Assembly (NCBI GenBank): GCA_031772625.1
Contig: CM062814.1
Coordinates: 364,409,750-364,473,749 of the forward strand
Source: Pinus tabuliformis
Taxonomy: Eukaryota > Streptophyta > Pinopsida > Pinales > Pinaceae
DNA length: 64,000 nt
Direction: 5' to 3'
The position numbers and the translations under genes were made by a program. The notes under the pieces are model-generated. The model did no database searches. It saw only the letters and a program-made list of their open reading frames with translations, and was not told the origin of the DNA. How positions within the stretch are numbered: position 1 is the first letter of the stretch; the number at the start of each line of letters is the position of its first letter. Positions 47,917-60,200 of the stretch are shown piece after piece.

Positions 47917-50018
47917 TGATGAGTCCCATAAATGGGTAATTATATGGGCTCATTTTTCCTACTAACTTAGCTTAATCCACCATTCTCATTGGTTTATTGC
48001 ACGTCTTTTATTATATTTATGCTAATAGAGTGAGTTGGGTTAGTCATTATGCCATGAAGTCTAATCTGTGCGTTATGGAGATTTTTGGTCAATTTGGAGA
48101 CAAAGTCAAAGGTTTAATGAGAATTTGGCAGCTAATATTCGAGGAAGACAAGGGAGAGGATTTATAGGAGGGTGTCCCCCTCATTGATGACTCCCTACTT
48201 TGAATCCTCCTTAAGAAAGCTTGGAGCACAAGCAGCTACATCAATGCATAAAAGAGGTAGTCAAGCAAGTCAAGAATAATTGTTGTCTATCTCAAGTATT
48301 GGGAGCCAAGCCTCCTTGATTTTAGGGGAGTTGTTGGGAGCTGTAGTTGTATAATAGAGAGTCCTAGGGCCTCATCATTTTTTTGGATGTTAATCAAATT
48401 TTTTCACTTTTGTTGTAGCCTTTGCTCAATTCATTTCGGGCTTACTTTTGTGGATAGTTTCATGTAATGTGACTATTATTTTAATAATGAAGGTGAAATA
48501 TTTTCTGAGCCAACACTGAGTTACCTCAGAGGGCTGAAACTCTTGGGTTAGGGCCCAACCCAAGCTGCCTAGCACCTCTTGTTTTGTATTTATATGTTTT
48601 GTTGCAGTTTATGAATTGGTTGCAGTTAGATAGATTTATTTCTTGGTTAGGATAGGTCGCTTTTGGTGATTTACATAGCTATTTCCATTTCAGTTTGCTG
48701 AAGTAGGTTAAATAGTGTTAGGAAAAAGATATAAATAGGCCATCAATAGATACTTGACCTCCTTTCCTCCCTTTGGGACCATGAGTTGAGGTCAAGACCC
48801 TCTTGTTGCCACAAAAACACAGTTTTGCCTTCTCCGTGCAATTCCTGGTGTTACAGATTGATTTAGAGGTTAATTCTTTGCTTTAGATCCATTTTTCCTT
48901 ACTCATTTCTATTTCTGCAATAAATCTCTTTCCATGCTTTTCTTTCCATATAGCATTGTTTAGCATTTTATTTTCCTAGATCAGAATTTAGGTTAACATA
49001 AGATATAGTTATGTTTTTTGGTGCAACTAGTTTCTTTGCTTGCTCAGTTTCAGAGTTTGATTTGCAACTCTCTTGTAGTACACCTCTGCTCATAATAATT
49101 CAATAAATCAGCCATCACCAACTCTCTTTGCTACATGTTCCACAGGTCATTCACAGCCCCTCATAAATCTACCCTAATTTTCTGCACTTTTCTCATAAAC
49201 TTTCCTCTCGTCCCTTGAACAAGTCCAACCATCATTCCCTTCCCTAATCCTCCTTGATGAACCTCAGAAACCTTAACACATCCTTCTAGCCTTCAGCTAC
49301 CCTTTCCAACCATTTTTCCACCTTTAAAACCTCTAAAACAGCCCTCGGCATCCTCGTGTAGATCCTCTTGTAGATCCCCTGCAGCCTCCTGTAGAATTTC
49401 TTGTAGGTGACATTTTGGAGTTCGATCACAGGGAAAGCCTCCAGAAGGTTGCCAGAGGCCTCCTAGGACCCCTACACCTTTGAAAATCCCAAAGTTTCCC
49501 TCCATTTCCACCGAATCGCTGCCACATCCACAAACAAATAGATTACATGCATGACAATTTCACATAAAATACATAAAAACCCAAAAAGATGTTTTTTTTC
49601 TCATTTCCTTCTAGAAATAGCTTGCATAGATGTTTTTTACTTCCTAAGTAGGTAACGACATTCATTTTATGGCTTTTCATCTCTCTTTTTGCAAAAGTAG
49701 GGTTAGTTGGTTAATTAGGGTTTGCTAGGGTTACTTCACATTTCAGTCTTCCTTCTCTTTCTGCAAGTGGAATAGCCTCTGTAGAGTAAGATTTTTTTTC
49801 TTTCATCCCATATAAAGCTTCTTCTGGAATTCATAGAAGTTGGCTTGGGCTCCTAGTGATCTTGCGCCAGCTGACCAAGTGACAGCCTGCAGTAAGAACT
49901 AGTACTTGTGCATACAACACCGTCACTTCCAAGTTTGTTACGAACTACTGGGTTGATAAAAGTAAAGTAGGAAGCCCCAGGAGTTGCAGCATTATTGCTG
50001 CAATACTACTGTTCACCA
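47917..50018 (+). repeat. 5' LTR of the Athila/Tat-like element
   Basis: Starts TGATGAGTCCC and ends GTTCACCA just before the primer-binding site. The TATA region reads TATAATAGAGAG, missing one A compared with TATAAATAG in the 3' LTR. It includes runs of TGTAGATCC-like sequence near 49365-49400. Confidence 0.88.
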
Positions 50019-50023
50019 CTTTT

Positions 50024-50040
50024 TAGCACCGTTTCCAGGG
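50024..50040 (+). other. Primer-binding site of the Athila/Tat-like element
   Basis: TAGCACCGTTTCCAGGG, preceded by TTT, follows the LTR within six bases. It matches the canonical TGGCGCCGTTGCCGGGG except at a few positions, most of them C/G to T/A changes. Confidence 0.8.
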
Positions 50041-50388
50041 AAGCATCAAAGTATTTTGTGATTACTTCTTTTCTTCTATTTTCTACCGCAACATTCTGCT
50101 AAGTAGTTCATTTCAACAAAAGTAGAGTAGTTGTTTCTTTCAATTTCTACATTTCCTTGCTTTCATTCCAATTTTGCAATTTCGATTTCAGCAAAAGTAG
50201 ATTAGTCCTTTCAATTCTGCAATTTCCATTTCAGCAAAATTAGATTAGTCATTTCCTCACTTTAATTTCAATTTCCAATTTCCTTTCAGCAAGTTCATTT
50301 TAGTAGTTGCAATTTGTTTGTTGAATCAATTTCTGTTTTGTAGGTACAAGCAAAAAAAAAAAAATCACCCAAAAAGAGATTTCCTTTC

Positions 50389-52250
50389 ATGCCTCATAGG
50401 AATAGAGATAATTCAGGAAAATTCCTACCCAACACCCCCACCACATCACAAAGCCACCCTTCTCTCTTCTTCGGTGGTAGTGATCCAGAAGAACCTTTAG
50501 GGGAACAACCAGAGATATTTGAAGAACCTATAGGAGAAGAAGAGGAAGAAAACATCCCTCCTGAGACAATGGTTGAAAACAAAAATGCTAGGGGGAATGG
50601 AGAGAAAGTAGAGGGTACCTTTCCCATCCGAGAGACCAATGGGGACACTGAAATGAAGAACATAAGCCCTTCATCCATACCTCACTTCCATGGATTAACT
50701 ACATAAGATCCTGACACCTTTTTGTTTGAGTTTGTTGTTATTTGTCGAACCTATGACTATGCAGAAGATGAGCAAAAGTTGAAACTATATCCCTCTACTC
50801 TCAAGGATGTAGCATTGTGCTGGTTCATGGGGTTACCTAGCAATAGCATCACAACTTGGGCTCAGATGCAGCAAGCCTTTAATAAAAAAATATAGGGACT
50901 ATTGTAGGTCAAAAGATACCAAGGAAGAAATCTTCTGAATGACCATGGGAAGTGATGAATCTTTGGAAGCTTATGAAGAGAGGTTCCAGCTCAGTTATAA
51001 AAGGGCCAGGTACACATTTGACCCCGAATCTCTAAAGTTGGTCCTGCTCAGGGGAATTCCAGAAGATCTTCTAGACACCCTCCATTTTCTGGCTAGGGGA
51101 TACATCTACCAACTACCTTATGAAGACATAAACACTGTTTTTAGAAACGATTCTAGGGTAGCCAGAAAGAGAGGTAGGTGGAGTCAACCCACAACCAATA
51201 CCTCCACATCTAGTTCATCCCTCAAAGGTGAACTTGGAAACATGTTGGAAGACTTCAAGAGTGATATGCTACAGACTCTTGCCATGCAAATGGATACCTT
51301 GCATATCAAAAGGAAACAAGAGGAAGCAGAGAGGGCTTCAACCATTTTTTGTCCTAGGTGCACCAGAAGGCATCCTAGGAACGAATGTCCATTGAACTCT
51401 ATAGAGGTTTTTTCAGTCTGTGAAGAAGATCATTCTACAGATAAGTGCCCTTCCTTGCCCGGACTTAAAGTTGTATACCAAGGGGCTAAAGGAGCCACTA
51501 AACCACTCTATTTCATGAACCAAAGGAGACTGAATGGACCTAGACAATAGCAGAAAGGAATGTAAGGGACATCTCAGGCATACTACAACCCCAATCAAGC
51601 CACTTCCATACCTTCTTGGGGTCCCCCTGCTCATCCTTCCTGGTCCACACCTCCTCCTTTGACATATCCATCTCAATTTCATGACCAACCAGCCGCTCAT
51701 TCATTTCACTCCTATGCTGAGCCACAACCTCAGTGGAATGAATCCCATCAGGGGTGGAGGCCCCAATACAACTCTCCTCCCACTATTTTGCCTCCACTAC
51801 CTACTCAATTGAAACCATTGCCTCCTGCTCCACCAAGGAAACCCAAAATGCCTGATCAACTAAACCCGAACATGAACAACAGACAAGCTCAGCAAGTATA
51901 TAGTGGGGAACCATCATGCCCAACATATGTTGTGGATATTCAGGAGATTAACCTACAATCTGGGAAGCTCCTCACAGATAGCTAGCCTCCCCCTCAGGAG
52001 GTTGATGAAGATAAAGAGGAAAGTGAACCAAAAGAAAATCCACCCTTTCCTAAGAGACTATCCAGGACAACACAGCCCACCCCAAAAGAAACTAAACTTC
52101 TAGGAGAATTGAAACAGTTATGTGTAAAGATACCAATTCTCGAAGCAATAAGGGATGTGCCTATATACAATAAGATGATCAAATAGAAGTGCTTCAAGCA
52201 TCCAGGCAGGTGCAAGAGAGATGCCCAACCATCAATGTCAGAGGACAACT
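50389..52250 (+). pseudogene. Gag of the Athila/Tat-like element
   Basis: Starts MPHRNRDNSGKFLPNT after a non-coding leader. An acidic region follows (EEPIGEEEEENIPPE), then the retrotransposon gag core (EDEQKLKLYPSTLKDVAL, WFMGLPSNSITTWAQMQQAF). A 1-bp shift near 50890 moves the frame. The core then continues SDESLEAYEERFQLSYKRA to LLRGIPEDLLDTLHFLARG. Two zinc-knuckle-like motifs (CPRCTRRHPRNEC and SVCEEDHSTDKC) lie near 51340-51460; the second has lost its first Cys. A Pro-rich linker leads to KLLGELKQLCVKIPILEAIR near 52090, the usual gag-protease junction in this group. Stops occur near 50704, 51548 and elsewhere. Confidence 0.88.
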
Positions 52251-52775
52251 GTCCGACCTAATGTTGGGGTAGGTAATCTGTCTAAAATATCGAGACCTTG
52301 GAAGCCTAGTAGTTGATGTCCACATTAATGGCACCATGATCCCACACACCTTGATTGATCTAGGATCTGCCATTAATGTGATGACAATGGACACCATGCT
52401 CAAACTCAACCTCTAGGGCTCCTTTAGGAAGACCATGATAATATTGTAGCTAGCAGACCACTCCACCATGACCCTTTAGGGGATTGTGGAGGATGTGATG
52501 GTCTCCATTGATTCTTGGGAGTACCCTACTGATTTCTTGGAAAAAGCAAAGCTCACTAGGTATCCTCTCATCTGGGAAGACCCTGGTTGGCCACTGCCGA
52601 TGCTTACATCAGTTGTCGAGCTAGGAACATGACTATGAAGAATGGGCATATGTCCAAGTAGCTAATCCTATACCCTCCTGCCCAACTCCTGCTAGAACAT
52701 GATCTACCTCTTTGATTGGAGGAGTAGGATGAGGATGAAGTCTATTCTACACCACTGTGTGCAGTAGAGACTGTC
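52251..52775 (+). pseudogene. Aspartic protease of the Athila/Tat-like element
   Basis: The protease processes the gag-pol polyprotein. The region reads YRDLGSLVVDVHINGTMIPH, then TLIDLGSAINVMTMDTML with the active-site triad D-L-G that is usual in Athila/Tat proteases. It continues through VMVSIDSWEYPTDFL. TAG stops at NL*GS, IL*LA and TL*GI all stand where CAG (Gln) is expected. Confidence 0.8.
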
Positions 52776-54370
52776 ATGGGGGGAAAACTGCAAAATGAGG
52801 ATGATATCATTGAAACTTTAATTCAGAATCCACCCCCCAGTATTTTGCCATTAGAAGATCTAGAGAAAGAAATCCAAGACAATCCCTTAACTGATATCTG
52901 TGGGGCTAACTCGACCCCTCTCCGTGTTAAGAATATAGAGTTTGACCTAGAAAGAACCTTGAAAATCAACTCATGCATATCCACCTCCCAGGAGAAGGAA
53001 CTGTGCAGCTTATTGAGAAAACATTTAGATGCCTTTTCCTGGAGCTATAAGGAGATGAAGGGAGTGCACCCTTTAGTTTGTGCTCATCACATTTACATTA
53101 AGGAAGATTGCAAAACAATCAGGAAGCCTAAAATGAGGATGAATCCAACCCTTAAAGACATTGTCAAGGAAGAATTACAAAAGTTACCGGATGTAGGATT
53201 CATCTACCCCATCTCTAACAGTGAATGGGTCTCTCCTTTCATGCTAGTGCCAAAGAAAAATGGTGAGTGGAGGATATGTGTTGATTATCAGGAACTGAAC
53301 AAGGCCACTAAAAATGACCATTTTGCTTTGCCTTTCATAGATCAAGTGTTAGATGGTCTGGCAGGGAAAAAGTTTTTCTCCTTCCTAGATGGGTTCAGTG
53401 GGTACAACCAGATTCAAATCAGCCCAGAAGACTAAGATAAGACCACTTTCACTTGTCCTTGGGGTACCTTTTCATATCGGGTCCTTCCTTTTGGTTTGTG
53501 CAATTTTCTCGCCACTTTCCAGAGAGAAATATTGAGTATATTCTTTGAACTAGTTCATGATGCAGTGGAAATATATATGGATGATTTTACTCCTTATGGT
53601 TCTAACTTCCAGGAAGCTTTATCGAACCTAGAAAAAGTTTTGGACAAGTGTATTAAAATGAACTTGTACCTCAGTTCGGAAAAATGCGAATTCTTGATGA
53701 CTAAAGGGACCATGCTAGGTCATGCATTATCTTAGCAAGGATTGCAAGTGGACCCCAACAAAATTGCCATCATCCAAAGGGTCCCACCTCCTCAAAAGGT
53801 GAGAGATGTCAGAAGTTTCCTAGGCTTAGCAAGATATTACAGAAGATTCATCAAAGATTTCAGTAAGTTAGCCTCTCTGTTGTTTTGCCTTTTGGGAAAA
53901 GATGTCGAGTTCATATGGACTGAAACCTGTCAAGAAGCTCTAGATACCTTCAAAAGAAAACTTGTGACTGCCCCAACTTTGAGAGGCCCAAACTGGGCCC
54001 TACCTTTCCACATTCACACAGATGCCTCGAACAAAGCAATGGGAGCAGCCTTAGGGCAAGTTGATGAAAAGCTACCTTATGCCATATACTTTATAAGTAA
54101 AAATTTGTCCAAGGCAAAGTTAAACTACATAGTCACCGAGAAGGAACTCCTAGCATTAGTGCATTCCTTAAATAAGTTCAGACTTTACATCAAAAACTAT
54201 TAAACATTTGTACACATTGATCATGCTGCAATTAGGTATTTAATGAATAAACCATATGTAAATTCTCACATTATTAGATGGTTGCCTTTACTGCAACAGT
54301 TTGATTTAACCATTGCTGATAAGCCTGGTAAAGAAAATGTTGTTGCTAACTTTTTGTCTAGAATAGATTT
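52776..54370 (+). pseudogene. Reverse transcriptase and RNase H of the Athila/Tat-like element
   Basis: RT copies element RNA into DNA and RNase H removes the RNA. A single frame runs through stops at 53433, 53733 and 54201. RT motifs: EWVSPFMLVPKKNGEWRICV, KFFSFLDGFSGYNQIQI, LPFGLCNFLATFQREI, and the catalytic YMDD at about 53574. The connection follows ([20 protein letters not shown]). RNase H shows [37 protein letters not shown] and, further on, KPGKENVVANFLSR. No frameshift is needed. Confidence 0.92.
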
Positions 54371-55350
54371 TCCTACAGGTGTGGAAGGAATGGTGGATGA
54401 TCAAATGCCAGATGATCCCCTATTTGCTATCTCAGTACTCTCTCTGTGGTTTGTTGATATAGCAAATTACTTGGTTTCAACACAGTTCCCACCACACCTG
54501 TCCTCAAAAGAGAAGAGCAAGATCATGAGGAAAAGCGCCCATTTCACTTGGATTGGCGGTAATCTCTTCAAACTTGGCCTAGATCAGATCTTGAGAAGAT
54601 GTGTCAGGGAGGTTGAAGTTTTTGACATTCTCCTAACCTGTCATGACGGGCCTTGTGTTTTCCATTTTGCAGCAAGAAGAACTGCCTTAAAAATCTTGCA
54701 AGTAGGTTGCTATTGACCCACTCTTCATCAAGATGTGAAGAGATATACCACCCATTGCGATTGGTGCCAAAGGATGGGGCAACCTACTCCAAAGGATGAG
54801 ATGCTCGTGCAACCTCAAGTTACTTTTGAGCCATTTGAGAAGCGGGACATGGACTTTGTGTGTCCTATAAACCCTCCTTCAAAACAAAGGAAATACATCA
54901 TTGTGTTCACTGATTACCTAACAAAATGGTAGAGACAAAAGTAATCAAGGTAGCAATAGAGGAAAAAATAGCTGAGTTTTTAAGAGAGAACATCTTCTAT
55001 AAGTTTGGGCATCCAAGAGAACTGGTTATAGATCAAGGCAGTTAGTTCACTTCCAATTTGATTGAAGACCTACTCACACATCATAAAATCAAGCACAAGA
55101 CTTCCACCCCTTACCATCCACAAGCCAATGGGTAGGTGGAAGTCACTAACAGAGATTTAGAAGGAATTTTGACCAAGGTAGTGAGCAGCAGTAGAAAATA
55201 TTGGGTGGATAGACTAGTTGAGGCCACCTGGGTCTACAACACAACATGGAAGAGCACCACAGGGTTCAGTGAGCAGCAGTAGAAAATATTGGGTGGATAG
55301 ACTAGTTGAGAGCCACCTGGGTCTACAACACAACATGGAAGAGCACCACC
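54371..55350 (+). pseudogene. Integrase of the Athila/Tat-like element, truncated by a tandem duplication
   Basis: The zinc-binding domain lies around 54640-54770 (CHDGPCVFHFAARRTALKIL, then CDWCQRMG). The core starts near 54830 with the first Asp in FEKRDMDFVCPINPPSK, then IIVFTDYLTKW. A 1-bp loss follows at 54930. The core resumes with FGHPRELVIDQGS, a TAG, FTSNLIEDLL and TPYHPQANG, a TAG, VEVTNRDLEGIL, the catalytic Glu region. The C-terminal end is replaced by an 88-bp tandem duplication (55181 and 55269). Most stops fit C:G to T:A changes. Confidence 0.85.
55181..55350. repeat. 88-bp tandem duplication at the integrase end
   Basis: GTGAGCAGCAGTAGAAAATA starts at 55181 and again at 55269, both continuing to ACATGGAAGAGCACCAC with one 1-bp insertion in the second copy. 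Confidence 0.92.
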
Positions 55351-55414
55351 ATCATTGGGCCTCAGCCTCCACTCCACCCACTCACTGAGAGAAAAAAGAA
55401 AAAAATAATAAGGA

Positions 55415-55600
55415 CTCAAGTGAAAACCTCTATGAGGCGCTTGAGTGACATCATTGGGTTGAAAACCTCTTTTGAGGAGGCCTAGTGATGACAAAAATAA
55501 AAAGAGAGAGAGAGAGAATAAGATCATTGGGTAAAAACCTCCCTTGGAGGCGCCGAGGGTAGGCAAGTAGGGTGAAAACCTTATGGAGGCACCATAGTTG
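55415..55600 (+). other. Array of four stem-loops with a common GAAAACC core
   Basis: Each unit has AAAACCT(C), a 3-5 base loop and (G)AGG, enclosed by an outer stem. Unit 1 (55415-55445): CTCAAGTG pairs with CGCTTGAG. Unit 2 (55449-55490): CATCATTGGG pairs over ten positions with CCTAGTGATG, two of them G-T. Unit 3 (55527-55556): CCTCC with GGAGG and a short TTGG/CCGA stem. Unit 4 (55564-55600): GGTG with CACC inside a CAAgTA/TAgTTG stem. The outer arms differ in sequence but remain complementary, so selection on RNA structure is plausible. Confidence 0.65.
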
Positions 55601-57240
55601 TCTTTTCAAAAAAAAAGGAAAAAGTAAGAGAAAATTGACTTTTCAAATGCATTGCAGGTTGCAGGTGGACCAGAGGAAGCAAGACGAAATGCCACAAAGC
55701 CGATTACACATCCTCTATCCTCTTCTCCATAGGTTCTGACCTTTTTTTCCACCTCTCCATTTTTTTCTAAAGACTGTGTACCCTAATGGAGGCCCTGTGT
55801 GTTTTACAGGAGGCTCCTGTAGAAATCACAGAGAGCTCGAAATGGATTTTAACAATAGTTTGAGGAGCTGGGAATTTTCATAGAGAGAATGTAGGCCATC
55901 CTATAGCTATCCACCATCCTAACCCTTCATCCCACACCTTCACCACCTCGTTTCCCTTAATTTCTTTCCTTCCTATAGAAAAAAACATAGAAACCAATTT
56001 TCAAAAAAATAAGGAAATAAAAAGAACAGCACCTCCAAAACTCACCTGTAGCTTACCAAATCCCTCTCCAACACCATCAGTATCTCTAGTACCATCCTCA
56101 CAGCTCCCAACACAAGAATCAGCTAAAAATTTTAGAGGGAGAAGCAGCTACAGGAGCTCCTATAGGATTTATTGTCACAGTTGATCCCCTTAAAATCAAG
56201 CTCCAATAGCAAAATAGGTGCAACCATAGGAATGCAGAGGATGTCTGAAGCAAGATTCAGTTAAAGGGTACCTGTACAAAATAAAAAAGCCACATATAAA
56301 CGAGAAAAAATCATATAGCAAAAGGGACACAGGCATGCAGCACTGAAATCCAAGCATGCAGCAGCAACAGAACCAAGCAGCACTGCAGCATGAACATTCA
56401 ACCTGCAGGTAATTGTCTAACCCTCTCCTATAGTGCATCTGTATAATTCAAAAATTGCATGAATGAATGAGATGGTTAAGATTAAACCAAAAAGGTGGCT
56501 AGTTAACTTGCTACCCTCATCCAGTTCCACTGTGCTCATCCGGAGATCCCACCACACATGTGCCTAGTCAACTCACAGAAAATCCAAAAGATAGGTAGTG
56601 ACGGGTGTATAAACTCTTATGCAAATGATGGGAAGTGATTGCAGGCAAAACTCATGAGGATTCATGATGACACAGAAGTGGGGACCAATGGTCCGAATAA
56701 TGGCAACGTACCCTTTTTGCCACCTCACATCATCGCCAGAAATATCTCAAAATAGACATAAGTACTCCCCCTCGAACTCCTCCACCACCTTTGTTTCCAT
56801 TTCATCAGTCCCCGTAGCTGCACAAGCTCGATACCACCTCCATAGCCTTGAAACCATCGTTCTCTGTCATTTTCAGTCCTCCTCCTCTTATCAGAATTCT
56901 ACAGGAGAATTATTGGGTTCTATAGGAGTAGTGACCGGTTCTACAGGAGAACCTACAACCAGTTCTACAAGAGGGATAGTGAGTAGTTTTACAGAAGAAA
57001 ACACGGGGTTTTTGCTCAACTTGGGACTTGAAGAGGTAGGCTCTACACAAACCCACCTTGGATATTCATATGTATAGGGAGTGATGCAATTTTAAGGAAG
57101 AATTAAGCCTGGAAAAGAAGAGGAATTGCATTAAAAAATTCTACCCGTTTCTTAAAAAAAACCACATTTTTTTTCTCTGTTCCCTGTTTCTGCAAAACAA
57201 ATTATCTCCTTCTCCACCTGGGGTGTTCCAAAAGGGGTGC
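55601..57240 (+). other. Spacer between integrase and the third frame
   Basis: No protein motif. A 137-codon frame (56664-57077) is Ser/Thr-rich and looks like chance. The stretch carries several CTACAGGAG nonamers (55814, 56148, 56899 and 56941), two of them as back-to-back inverted pairs (55806-55822 and 56148-56165). Confidence 0.5.
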
Positions 57241-57247
57241 AAGCAAA

Positions 57248-60200
57248 ATGATAGGGAGATTCATGAGGAAGGAACCCGTAAATTTAGTCAAGCTCCATGA
57301 ACATCCTGAGGTAGTAGCCATTTTCACCAGACCCAATCGGATGCCATTTTCTGAAAAATTTAGAGGGTTTGATGAAGAAGTGGCTCAGGAGTTTTCCCTT
57401 TCCTTGGTACCCCACTCAAAGACCCATGCCACTGTTACTTTCAGAGGTCTCACCATGGAAATCACCCCAGAATTTATCAGTAGGGTTACCAGTCTTCCCC
57501 TTGCATTACCCTGGAGCAAAGATGAAAAGCCATTGGGTCAAGTTGCCAAGAAAACCTTCTTCCAACCAAATGAACACCCTATAGAAGACAAAAATGGCAT
57601 TAGAAGAACAAGCATACCTTACCCTTGGGATGAGGTCAGTTATCAAATCATCAAGTACATTTCATGTGAAGGGAGACATAGCATAGTTTATGGCTACCAT
57701 TTTAGACTTCTTCATGAGCTAAGATATGGCATGGATACGCCCACACCCCAAAAGCTTAGCATTCCCTATTTTCTCCTACAATACTAGATAGACTCCAGCA
57801 TTAAAATGAAGTCAGGAGGTCCAGATCAATTGGCTCACTATGGACTAATTAAACTGCTGGTGGAAGAAGCCCTCCACACCTTCACAATCCCCATAGCCTG
57901 GGAAATATTCAAAAATATGACAGGGGAAGATGATATAAAGGCCCTCACATATGACCTCAGTCCTTCTGAAAGTGAGGGGGAAGAGAAAAAAGGGGAAGAT
58001 GAGGAGGAAACCAAAACAAAGGAAGAGGACACCAAAACAGAGAAGGAAGAACCTAAAACAGGGAAGGAAGAGACTAAAATAGAGAAGAAAAAGACTAAAG
58101 CAGAGAAGAAGGAACCTAAAACAGAAAAGAAAAAGACTAAAACAGAGAAGAAAAAGACTAAAGGAGAGAAGGAGGAAACTAAACAAGATGAGAAGGAAAC
58201 CAAAATAGAGCTCGAGACAACAAAGCTAGTAGAGGTAGAGAAGACAAAATAAGAGGAAAAAGGGGCAAAGAAGACAGAAGTGTCTGCTAAGACACTGGAA
58301 AGGGAGGCAGTAGTTGTTCTTGCTACCCTCAGCACCCCAGTTAAACCCAAAAAAAAAGAGGAAAAGGCAACCATTGATGTATTTTAGGGCTCGAAAAAGC
58401 ACAAGAATGAAAATAGGGAAGCCATAGCCAACCTCAAAAGAGCCTATCATAATTGAAAATTCCCCTACTATCAAAAGGGAAGAATATCACTCCAAAACCC
58501 CCATTACTTATGAAAGAGGAAGTCCTAGATCTTCCACTTGGAAGGAAAGAATAAAACTACAGGGCTCAAAAACAGTCGTACAGGAGGCACAGACTGCTCT
58601 ACAGGAGACCCTAACAAAGCTACAGGAGACCCAAAAACTTGAGAAAAGAGAAAAAGAGTAGACCAAGGGTAAGGATGAAATAGCAGAGACACAAGAACCA
58701 GACCCCCAGCCTAGTTTGGGCTCTTATTACAACTTTCCTGGAAACATTACTCCACAGAAATTTGTAGTCCCACTTTTCTTTGAACTGGAAAAAGAAAGGA
58801 TAAGGAGCCATAGATGGTTGTAGATCACCAAGTCAAAAGGGGTCAAAGATATTGGCCACATGGAAAACAAGATTAGGGAAATGGGTAAGGAGTTAAGCAC
58901 TGTAAGACATACAGAAGGAATCAAGAGATCTCACTTGGAAGCAGAAACTGAAATGTTAAGAAAACAGTTGCAAGAAAGGGAAACAAAATTGGCATGCATG
59001 GCCAGCTGGGCTATGGAGGCACTATAGTGCAGGACAACAGCAAAATCATATGGAGTATACCTAAAATACCAGTGGCTACAGTTTTAGATCAGGACCTTGG
59101 CACAGAGAGGTACCATGCCTTTTCAGGATTAGAGACAATTCATGGACCTATGTGACCACAGTTCAACAGAAGACAAGGCAAGGATAGCAGAGTCCTATTT
59201 GCGTAACATGGCCCTAACTGGTATGAACCTATGCGACCCCAATGCTAGGTTAGGGGACTTGCAGTTGATGGCCATGTCATGTTGGATGAGTCATGAGGTG
59301 AAAAGGGAAAAAGAAATCAAGAAGTTGATGGCAAAAGAACAAAATGAACCCCTCATGATTAGAGCAGAGCCATCAGATGTTGGGTGTGGAGCCTAATTAT
59401 CTTTTGTATTCAAAGGTTCCAGCCAGATGTATACCCCAGGAAGACTGTACACCCCTCCACGCGGGGGGGTGCGGGGGCCAGTGGTCCCCCAGCATGGGTT
59501 CGACGGCAGTGCCCCCGAAGCTAAAAATAGATGTAAAATTTCCTTTTAAAAGTCTAGTAATTTCTAGTCAATCTAGGCCGTTCATTAGGCGGATGATCTG
59601 ACCACAAAAGTTATGTTTAATTTAGGGTTTTTTTCCCTAGAAGGCAACCCCTCACTATATATGATGGAATTGTATTGTGTCTATGGATAATCTGGATTAT
59701 GAGTGAGGAAGAGAGAGGAGATTAAGAGTGAAGAGGGTGTTATAGTGGATCTGTTGTAGGTTGTATCTCTTCATTTTGCTAGATAATATAAAATAAAGCA
59801 CTGCTTGTTTCTCCGTCGATGTAGCCCAAACTGCGTGAACCACGTATATCTGTGTCTCTCTTGTTTTATGTGTTTTCTGTGTTTATATTTCTGCAATATT
59901 TTATGTGTTCCATTGCTCTGTAATATATAATTTTCTAACATCAGACCCTATGGCTCTCATTAGCACCCATTACCTACTGGCACATGATCCTCAAAGTGCC
60001 CCTAAGTACATCAATGATCAAGCCCGGGCTATTGCACATTTTGAGGACATGGAAAGATTGCTTAGAGATGACTACATTCATGCTTGTATGAGGAGGTGGA
60101 ATACACTGCCACACAGCTTGCAGATCAGAGAGTATCACTCCCCAACCAGGATGAAAGAAGCATTAAGGAGAGTTCCATTGTACAAGAACTCTATGCAAAG

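Noticed and set aside
57838-58374. 178-codon minus-strand frame rich in Ser, Phe and Val
   Set aside because: It is the antisense of the Lys/Glu repeat of the third frame; the repeat keeps all frames open and the composition is purely complementary.
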